Source of the DNA: Tritrichomonas foetus
Taxonomy: Eukaryota > Parabasalia > Tritrichomonadida > Tritrichomonadidae
Direction of reading: 5' to 3'
NCBI GenBank assembly: GCA_001839685.1
Contig: MLAK01000731.1
Span: 36,442 to 49,284 of the forward strand
Length of the DNA: 12,843 bases
Both the position numbers and the translations under genes were made by a program. Under the pieces are notes generated by a model. The model was not told the DNA's origin and did not search any database. It saw nothing but the letters and a program-made list of their open reading frames with translations. Below are positions 7,401 through 12,843 of this stretch, piece after piece. Position 1 is the stretch's first letter; the number at the start of each line of letters is the position of its first letter.

Positions 7401-10400
7401 ATGGCTAAAAACCCAAGAAATATTTTCGATATTGTGAAAGAAGTTAAAACTTTAACAGATGAAAATTCCTCTAAAACACGTCTAATAAATTCAATTACTG
7501 ATTCTCTAGGATGCGATAAGAATTCACTCCAAGGAAAAATTGACGAAATGAAAAATAAAATTGGAATTATTGATAAATTAAAAGAAATCACCAATTTGTC
7601 GAAAGATTCGGACGATAATCAACTTTATTTTGTGATAAATAAACTCAACAATGAAAATGCATCAATGAATGATGCTTTAAACGAAATTAAAAAGAATTTC
7701 ACCGAAAATTTCCCAAATAATTTGAATAAGTCCGAACTATCAACTGAAGAAGAAATAACTCGAATTAAATCTTTAGTTGCTAAAACTGTGAAAGAAAATA
7801 ATTTTCTAAAAGTACAAATTAATAATGACGATGGCAATAATACAATCGAAGATACTAAATTTGCATTGGCTAAATTAAAAGAAGATTCACAAAGCATGCA
7901 TAAAATTTATAAAAAATTGAATACTAATGGCGAGTTTTCTTATAGCAATAAAGGAGATATCATTAAGAAAATTTCATCTATGAAAGAAAATGAAAAAGAA
8001 TTACAAGAAATCCTTCAAACCAATGATATTAAAAGCTCAGTTCAAAAAATACTTCTGGAAAACGAAAAATATAAAAAATCCGAAGATCACTTAACATATG
8101 TTTTAGAAAAATCACCACAAAAACATGGATCACATTCAGATCGAGTTGCTGAAGTTTTAAGACAAAACGAAGAATTAAAGAAAATGCAACAAACAATCAA
8201 GAATATTTTACCAAACAGAAATTTGCAGGAAGAATCACCTGAAGAACAAATCTTGAATTTATTGAATGAAAACAAATCATTGAAATCACAGAATGAAAAG
8301 ATTAATCGAATGGTTCAGCCGATTTTATCTAAAGATAGTAATGAAAAATCACTACAGGAGAAAATAAATGATATTATTAATGAAAATGAAGAACTCAAAA
8401 GGGTTCAAAAATCTGCATCTTCACTAATTCCTTCAAAAGAAATTGATTTTATATCAAAGGTAAAAGATTTAGTTTCACAATATAAAAGCTTAGAAGATGA
8501 AAAAAGGCAAATTTCAATGATGCTCCCTTACAATATGTCAAAAGATACTGATTTGAAAACACGAATCAGCGAACTTCTTAATGAAAATTCTGAAATGAAA
8601 AGTCTACAGAGAGATATTAATTATTTACTTCCACAATCAAATGAAACAGATCTCAAGGGAAAAGTCCAAAATCTAGTCAGTCAAAATAAGAAATTAATGG
8701 AAGAAAAACGAATAATTGAATCGATGCTTCCTCGAACAACAGAAAAAATGGAGCTTCAAGAGAGAATAAATAACTTACTAGTTGAAAATACTAATTTCAA
8801 GAGAACAGAACAACGAATTTCACGAATTATTCCCAATTCAGAACGATTCTTAAATACTACTGAAAAAGGAATTGAAGATCAAGTTCGAGAATTCGTTGCT
8901 CAGAATGAATCTCTGACTAAAGAGGTGAAAGAAGCACAATCAATGATCCCTGGAAACCATAAAACATTGAAAGAAGCGATTTCACATGTTTTGAATGAAA
9001 ATCAAAGATTAAAGCATGATCAAAACATTTCAATTCAAGCTCTTCCTTCTTCAATGAAGAAAATTAATGGTGAAAATTTACCAAACTTAATCAAAGATTA
9101 TGTTAAACAAGCAGAAAATTATAAAAATCAAATTGAAGATGCTGGAAATATTCTTCCAGGTGATAGAAAAGAACCAATTTCTAATCGTATTACTAATTTA
9201 ATTTCTGAAAGTAATAAACTCAAAGATAGTGAAATGAAAATGAAAACTATGCTTGCTGATTTTTCAGATGATGAAGATGTTGTTTCTTCAGTCAAGAGCA
9301 TTGTTGGAAAAGTGCATGAAGTTGAAAAAATTATTCCCACAATGAAAGGCGAAGATTTTGTATTGGCTGTGAAAGATCTTGTTAATGATAAAAAGCAATT
9401 ACTTGATAACCAAAAAGAATGTTACGAAATGATCTCTGAATCACTTACACCAGGCGCAAATAGTCTTCCAGAAAAGATTTCATCTTTACTGAATGCAAAT
9501 TCGATTTATAAAGACCAACAAGAAAAAATTGAGTCAATGATTTTTGCAGAAGGTGAGCCACACTCATCAATTGAAGCACGAATTCGAGAAATTTTGAATG
9601 AAAATCAGGAACTTAAAAATTCTGAAGCAGAACTTGCTAAATTAATCCCAATTAAGAATTCAAATGATGAAAAATCTCTTCAAGAAGGATTTAGAGATAT
9701 TATTAAAGAAAATGAACAAATATTAAATGAAAAAGAAAATGTTCAAAAGTTACTTCTGTCTCTAAATAATTTACCACTTAGTAGTGATAATAATGGCTGT
9801 ATTTCACCTCATGATCGCGGAAGCATTGAACAACAAATTCAAGCTCTAATTGATAATCGAAATAGTTTAGAAGAAGCCATAAATGAAGCAGAAAGCGCTT
9901 TACCACCTGAATTTAGAGATTTGTCCAATAGTCCTGGTAAGAGTAAAAAGAAGAGCCTGAAAGAAAAAATTGAAAGTCTTGTCGAAGCAAATGAGCAATT
10001 GAAATCCGAGAAAAATAAACTTATTGATTTAATTTCTCCTGAAATTGGTTCAACACTAAATTTAAATTCATCTGGTTTTATGAATGGTGAAATTAATCTT
10101 ACAAACTCTGTTCAATCAATGATCTCTACTTTGTCTTATTTAAGAAAAATTTTACCAAAAGAATTATCAAATGAAAATGTGAGCTTACCTGAAGCATTTA
10201 AAGCAATTGTAAATGAGAATAATGAGTTAAAGAAACAGAAAGATGAATTGCAAAGTTTGATGTCAGCCGATTCGCCAACAGACTTAACAACTCAATTACA
10301 AAATTTGTTAGCTATAAACAGTGATTTAAAGCAACGATTTGATCGAATAATGTCGATGATTCCTGGACCTCCTGCTACATTTGATGATTTATTAACACAA

Positions 10401-11438
10401 TTAAGATACATGATTGATAGTAATTTAGAACTTCAGGAACTCAGAGTCGACATTGAAAGTTTATTAACTAGTGATGCAAATTCACGAAAAAGATTCCTCT
10501 CACAATTAAATCGTTTATCAAATGATAATCAACTTCATCAAATTAAAAACCTTGTTGATCAGTGCGATATCTATAAAATGGATAGTGAGGTCTTAGAAAC
10601 TATAAAAGTTACACTTGAAAGTAATGGTTCTGATCCAAATATTCCTGTAAAAGAAATTGAGCGTTTAATCAAAGTTAATAATGAATATCAAGAATTTACG
10701 AAAGCACTTTTTGAAAAATGTCGATGTGACTCACCATTTGATGTTTTCAAATTAGTTTCTGATCTTCAACTAAATTTTGCAGTTTCTTATGAATTTAATC
10801 AAAAATTATTCGATGCAATAAGTGCACCATCACAATCACCAATAAGAATCGTTTTTCCTGTTCCAGAAGTCAGAAAAACTGCACTTATGAAACTAATTGA
10901 TACCACAAAACAAAGAATCATTGAATCACAACATAGTATTGCACTTGTTATTGATCGTGCACGCCGTTCTGGCTTCAATGGTGATACTTTACGTGAATCT
11001 GTTCGATTTTTAGAAGAAATGGCTGCTGTTTCTGAGAAGCACAAAGTTGAAGAAAACATAAGACTTGAAATTGAGGAACTTCGTGAATTAAATAACAAAC
11101 AACAAAAAGTTAATGAACAACATCGAGACAAATTCAGAAAAAGACTTCAAGAAAAAATGGAGCTAATTGAAGAAATCCAAGAGAGTTGTGCACAAAGAGA
11201 ACAATTGGCTGTAAATGCTGTTGAAGAAGAGAAAAAGAAAACAAGACAATTGGAAATCATTGGAGATAGAAATAAACGAATTATTGAAGAGCTTCTTCGA
11301 GTGATGAATGGAAAAGGTGCTGATATCGACTTTTTGAGAGAACATTTATCCTCACCTGATGCAGCAATTCTCCAATATGCAAAGATTATTCATGAAGCTA
11401 TTTCGAAAGTCCAGAAATCTGGCAATTTTGTATTGTAA
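4446..11438 (+). CDS. Giant coiled-coil protein with a long array of proline-punctuated zipper repeats
   Basis: 2330 residues, ATG to TAA, no intron. Residues 1-105 form a compact, less repetitive, non-coiled N-terminal domain (MLNPREPPRTLAAIFEQRK..., FVPDRICEIVQHYLFDDRE, FEACFGPARLKTFEEIG). Residues about 105-835 are mostly continuous heptad coiled coil rich in Lys, Glu, Gln and Asn. Residues about 840-2010 form a degenerate array of about 36-residue units, described in its own entry. Residues about 2010-2200 are mixed and include a proline-bearing stretch, PIRIVFPVPEVRKTAL (near 2133-2148). Residues about 2200-2295 are again continuous coiled coil, and the tail ends GKGADIDFLREHLSS...SGNFVL. 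There is no signal peptide, membrane helix, motor or kinase motif, so a cytoplasmic or cytoskeletal scaffold or tether is most likely. Search hits will probably carry labels such as 'viral A-type inclusion protein', which reflect coiled-coil composition only. A golgin-like or basal-body/centrosomal role is possible, but I see no diagnostic GRIP or PACT motif. Confidence 0.9.
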   Translation: MLNPREPPRTLAAIFEQRKNGFLDSLQHILQASGSDLFIQQMFDNQSSAVFVPDRICEIVQHYLFDDREKYIEELSKRIRAFEACFGPARLKTFEEIGNNLLNNMDKKYNIDNAERLKYLNMLNDELKKINNEISTQSNKISGVENLNPLKSQLQKTKTSIIDVKDPIFQHFQDFLNFLQKLRNDSKNVTNKFINSTKSQREQVSMSNQLLKQTKQEMEMTKSSIHETIQKKDQEINKLKSSLAEIKLELDNSNAANRESLNKKENEIELLKSEFTVQSQNLSTMNSELERKCIDSDSQIRLLKQQLENKNQQISYLEDERRTMNDQFQSTIQQIRDRDLEISNLRHSMSLLPNELDSNTMKKRIELLESDLEFSRSKAFEVSKLQGEKDALQQTNQMLDEINSSLKSKVNEQELAIHTYQEQVKKMQTDFLKVQDNLPETKTLIMKMQRLMTKVRQLETKIESQQSIIDEMKVEKKVLHQKSNKYQEQLKDKNHTIQKMKESINESFDLDKQKSNELTHLKNKMNEYESAMKLLVKKMKQKEAQHTILLKENKELKNEFNETKETLDITKTTLLDTQNELSIIREELSDKTLTLETIQERLRESTEQARDLSTVQTKLEQQNSLVKACEDRNTLLLSEINSQEEKIKLLNEKNIEVDQALKKIKQENLALEKNNETLSMLNKKQERELEDAHTKIIDMHSRLLQYETDMNSSIDSIKNLSLDKDRDKNELRLVQSYVSQERAKYRSDISSFQKQISEFIVEKTDLQHTVDQLNFELKTIQHLLESKENELKFEQTKHEEDIRNAREIASKQLDENKKLKEKLNEIEAKSKQILNEFNHILPTESFHDLPMKIEQFRVEHQKQMNSIAKIKSLCGVSNHEKDSDVDKFVINLMQENDNLIEKNKQIQQMLNCSNDEDILDEISKFKADNYNSKKIINRLQEMCNSDDVLNAVARIQTQNDEFIQQNEHIKSFFPEFSKEMNQENGMAKNPRNIFDIVKEVKTLTDENSSKTRLINSITDSLGCDKNSLQGKIDEMKNKIGIIDKLKEITNLSKDSDDNQLYFVINKLNNENASMNDALNEIKKNFTENFPNNLNKSELSTEEEITRIKSLVAKTVKENNFLKVQINNDDGNNTIEDTKFALAKLKEDSQSMHKIYKKLNTNGEFSYSNKGDIIKKISSMKENEKELQEILQTNDIKSSVQKILLENEKYKKSEDHLTYVLEKSPQKHGSHSDRVAEVLRQNEELKKMQQTIKNILPNRNLQEESPEEQILNLLNENKSLKSQNEKINRMVQPILSKDSNEKSLQEKINDIINENEELKRVQKSASSLIPSKEIDFISKVKDLVSQYKSLEDEKRQISMMLPYNMSKDTDLKTRISELLNENSEMKSLQRDINYLLPQSNETDLKGKVQNLVSQNKKLMEEKRIIESMLPRTTEKMELQERINNLLVENTNFKRTEQRISRIIPNSERFLNTTEKGIEDQVREFVAQNESLTKEVKEAQSMIPGNHKTLKEAISHVLNENQRLKHDQNISIQALPSSMKKINGENLPNLIKDYVKQAENYKNQIEDAGNILPGDRKEPISNRITNLISESNKLKDSEMKMKTMLADFSDDEDVVSSVKSIVGKVHEVEKIIPTMKGEDFVLAVKDLVNDKKQLLDNQKECYEMISESLTPGANSLPEKISSLLNANSIYKDQQEKIESMIFAEGEPHSSIEARIREILNENQELKNSEAELAKLIPIKNSNDEKSLQEGFRDIIKENEQILNEKENVQKLLLSLNNLPLSSDNNGCISPHDRGSIEQQIQALIDNRNSLEEAINEAESALPPEFRDLSNSPGKSKKKSLKEKIESLVEANEQLKSEKNKLIDLISPEIGSTLNLNSSGFMNGEINLTNSVQSMISTLSYLRKILPKELSNENVSLPEAFKAIVNENNELKKQKDELQSLMSADSPTDLTTQLQNLLAINSDLKQRFDRIMSMIPGPPATFDDLLTQLRYMIDSNLELQELRVDIESLLTSDANSRKRFLSQLNRLSNDNQLHQIKNLVDQCDIYKMDSEVLETIKVTLESNGSDPNIPVKEIERLIKVNNEYQEFTKALFEKCRCDSPFDVFKLVSDLQLNFAVSYEFNQKLFDAISAPSQSPIRIVFPVPEVRKTALMKLIDTTKQRIIESQHSIALVIDRARRSGFNGDTLRESVRFLEEMAAVSEKHKVEENIRLEIEELRELNNKQQKVNEQHRDKFRKRLQEKMELIEEIQESCAQREQLAVNAVEEEKKKTRQLEIIGDRNKRIIEELLRVMNGKGADIDFLREHLSSPDAAILQYAKIIHEAISKVQKSGNFVL
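6951..10469 (+). repeat. Protein-level tandem repeat array (about 36 residues per unit) within the giant gene
   Basis: The pattern is I-x2-[LI]-[LIV]-x2-N-x2-L-K-x5-[IL]-x2-[ML]-[LI]-P, then a polar linker of variable length. Examples are ELLNENSEMKSLQRDINYLL before P1396, NLVSQNKKLMEEKRIIESML before P1429 and NLLVENTNFKRTEQRISRII before P1463. Terminal anchors fall at residues 1256, 1292, 1329, 1361, 1396, 1429, 1463, 1502, 1534, 1571, 1604(A), 1631, 1664(S), 1700(F), 1735, 1777, 1820, 1864(S), 1904, 1940(S), 1973 and 2008(T). Earlier, more decayed units have anchors near 842, 874, 911, 943, 974 and 1022. The Asn-to-Pro distance is 15 in nearly every unit I checked. The units are not similar at the DNA level, so the array is old or under selection for the pattern only. 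Confidence 0.85.
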
Positions 11439-11442
11439 TAAA
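11437..11442 (+). terminator. AATAAA polyadenylation signal directly on the giant gene's stop
   Basis: AATAAA spans the last two bases of the TAA stop (11436-11438) and the next four. It therefore also contains the trichomonad UAAA signal immediately after the stop. This predicts a very short 3' untranslated region. Confidence 0.5.
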
Positions 11443-11951
11443 AATACTAGCGTATAATATATATATTTTAGATAGTTTAATGCGAGATTTAATCATGGAA
11501 TTCTAACATCGATTCAATGATCTTCACAAAATTGAATATACCTTTCATTTGACCTCTCTACCGCCACTTTTTGATAATTTGACCTTTCATTTGTCCCTAC
11601 ATGTTTTTAGTGAAACTTGTCTCTTTATCATTGGTTTAACGAGATATTTCATTGCCATTCATGACCATATAAATTCTAAAAAAGTTTCTTAAGGATGTAG
11701 TCTCACCGATCAAAAAGCACTCAAAATATGTTTCAATGGTATCATTCAAAATAAAAATTGAGAGAACTTTTTGAATTGTGACTATTTTTTTTCTACATTC
11801 AATTTATTTTATATGATTACGGAATGTATAGAAATTTTCGAACGAAAGAAATTCCAACTTCAATACGAAGAAAATGATCAATAACATTAATTCCATCAGA
11901 AAAATATTTTTCATTGCTTTTGCCTATAAATTTAGATAGATATCAAATTCG

Positions 11952-11971
11952 ATCATTAATTAATTAATGAT
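11952..11971. repeat. 20-base perfect palindrome
   Basis: The sequence atcattaattaattaatgat equals its own reverse complement over all 20 bases, with no loop. It is built around three TTAA/TAAT units. It could form a cruciform or be a homodimer binding site; AT-rich composition makes chance formation more likely than usual. Confidence 0.5.
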
Positions 11972-12039
11972 TTGTCTTCTTAATCTTGAAATCCCAAGAA
12001 AGTTTAACGAACTAAATACAAGTTGCTTACGTACGCACT

Positions 12040-12060
12040 AAACAAACAAAACAAACAAAC
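12040..12060 (+). repeat. AAAC simple repeat
   Basis: Imperfect tandem AAAC units with one extra A, just after a GTACGCAC stretch. A microsatellite-like tract with no evident function. Confidence 0.7.
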
Positions 12061-12189
12061 TAAAAAAGATTCAGTTAAATTTCAATAAAAAAATATCCAG
12101 AAAAATTTAATTGTGCTTCTGTCGAGGAGATTTTTTATAATATCGATAATCAGATCTGTTGTTTCATCAAATAATTATTATTATACTGT

Positions 12190-12843
12190 TTGCAGAGCTG
12201 GGAAGAAACTTGTTTATTTTGACATTTCTTAATGATCGAATTTCTTGACATCTTATTTTTGAGAAGTTTAAGAATAAGAACATGAAGTTTTGATTTTGAG
12301 TTATTATCCGTTCCTTGTGCAATTACTATGATTCTCAATGTCAGATGTAGTTTTGTATCACGAAGATTATTAGAAATCAATGCCATGATTTCCTTCTAGA
12401 TCATATTACATTGATAAAGAATAACCAAAAATTAATGTACAAAAGAAAAATCATGATTTTGGTATTCATGAATTTGCGTGAAGTTAGATTTATCTTTGTT
12501 GTCGTGTTATTAGAGTCATTTCTTCCAAAAAAGACCATTCTGAACCAAATCAACCACTTTTGGAAAATAATTACCATCAAGAAAAACATTGACTGACATT
12601 AAATCACGATGAATAACTTTTGTTTTTATGTAAAGAATTCATGATGAATGCCGATCAAACTACATTAAATTTATTGTAAAGTTACATTCTTTGGGCGCAT
12701 TTTGATAAATTTCGGCATTCAATTTAGTTTTCATTGATTTAATTCCATGATCGAGTATCATCTAAAGGGTTCCTTTTTTCATGTATTCTGTTTATAAATC
12801 ATTGGACTCACTTTGTTGTAGTCTTCATCTGGATCTCCTGCTG
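12190..12843 (-). pseudogene. Decayed TKL-like protein kinase gene (frameshifts and stops; 5' part off the right edge)
   Basis: Reading the minus strand from the right edge and changing frame, kinase landmarks appear in the right order and spacing. First is GDPDEDYNKVSPMI, then TEYMKKGTL (hinge, subdomain V, about 12765-12788). NAPKECNFT follows, in the place of the 'aPk.Wn.T' segment typical of trichomonad kinases (about 12677-12703). Next comes SLHKNK, then VIHRDL with the HRDL at 12600-12611 (catalytic loop). NVFLDGNYFPKVVD then runs into GATTTGGT, a one-base-deleted DFG near 12544-12551. VFFGRNDSNNTTTKIN leads to KFMNTKIM in the place of the APE motif (about 12430-12455), about 28 residues after DFG as expected. 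More weakly, YDLEGNHGID lies near 12368-12397 and IIKKCQNKQVSSQ near 12198-12236, where 'LI..CW...P..RP' would be. Single-base indels (near HRDL-N, at DFG and before TEYM) and stops interrupt it, and motif residues are also altered. The core (12540-12790) is strong; the left part is tentative. Confidence 0.75.

Larger units (their letters stand above)
11443..12190 (+). other. Intergenic region without a recognisable gene
   Basis: AT-rich spacer after the giant gene. It holds a 12-base direct repeat, acctttcatttg, at 11540-11551 and 11582-11593, the 20-base palindrome at 11952-11971, and an AAAC tract at about 12040-12060. The minus frame at about 12120-12175 reads LFDETTDLIIDIIKNLLD, which may be a C-terminal scrap of the kinase pseudogene to the right, but this is weak. 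I see no tRNA or rRNA. Confidence 0.45.

Noticed and set aside
7388..11345. Minus-strand ORFs opposite the giant coiled-coil gene
   Set aside because: Their Ser/Phe/Leu-rich composition is what antisense translation of Lys/Glu/Asn codons gives.
4446..11438. Identity as a 'viral A-type inclusion protein' or viral insertion
   Set aside because: That label is attached to many protist coiled-coil proteins by composition. Nothing in this sequence is diagnostic of a virus.
12150..12386. 78-codon minus ORF as a real small gene
   Set aside because: It lies within the kinase-like relic and contains the remnant IIKKCQNKQVSSQ at the right place; it is better read as pseudogene sequence.
12401..12596. 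Overlapping plus and minus ORFs near 12.4-12.6 kb as genes
   Set aside because: The minus one is the shifted-frame activation segment of the kinase pseudogene, and the plus one is its antisense.
1..12843. Spliceosomal introns with trichomonad-type ends (ACTAACACACAG 3' signal)
   Set aside because: I saw no such 3' signal, and every gene frame is continuous.
1..12843. CRISPR arrays, bacterial operons, tRNA or rRNA genes
   Set aside because: There are no regularly spaced DNA repeats, no ribosome-binding-site organisation, and no cloverleaf or rRNA-like stretches. The large repeat array exists only at the protein level.

Overview
The window looks like a piece of an AT-rich, gene-dense protist chromosome, most probably from a parabasalid (trichomonad) and plausibly a Tritrichomonas-like species. 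Four lines of evidence support this. All genes are uninterrupted by introns and use standard stop codons (TAA and TGA are both seen). A TAAA tetranucleotide overlaps or directly follows two of the stops, as expected for trichomonad polyadenylation. A TCACTT initiator-like element lies 22 bases upstream of one start codon. The gene types also fit: a BTB-like protein with a charged coiled coil, a giant coiled-coil protein, and the remains of a trichomonad-style TKL kinase. The species call is an inference and no search could be run.

Layout from left to right. (1) 1-1145, minus: 5' part of a BTB-like/coiled-coil gene running off the left edge. (2) A 44-base divergent promoter gap containing short upstream ORFs on both strands. 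(3) 1190-2560, plus: a type II membrane protein with two motifs resembling the GT37-type fucosyltransferase fold. (4) A short convergent 3' spacer. (5) 2807-3880, minus: a beta-propeller-like protein of unknown function with clearly higher GC than its neighbours. (6) 3881-4445: a divergent spacer with small palindromes. (7) 4446-11438, plus: a 2330-residue coiled-coil giant. (8) 11439-about 12190: a spacer with an AATAAA signal, a 20-base perfect palindrome and an AAAC tract. (9) About 12190-12843, minus: a decayed protein kinase gene running off the right edge.

The main discovery is inside the giant protein. From about residue 840 to 2010 it is a long array of about 36-residue units whose DNA is no longer similar. 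Each unit is a short leucine-zipper-like helix with a conserved Asn at a core position, followed exactly 15 residues later by Pro (or a substitute) that breaks the helix. Twenty-two consecutive anchors between residues 1256 and 2008 average 35.8 residues apart. This looks like a proline-punctuated chain of zippers rather than an ordinary continuous coiled coil. The genes do not form an evident pathway: they look like independent eukaryotic transcription units with scaffold, secretory-pathway and unknown roles.
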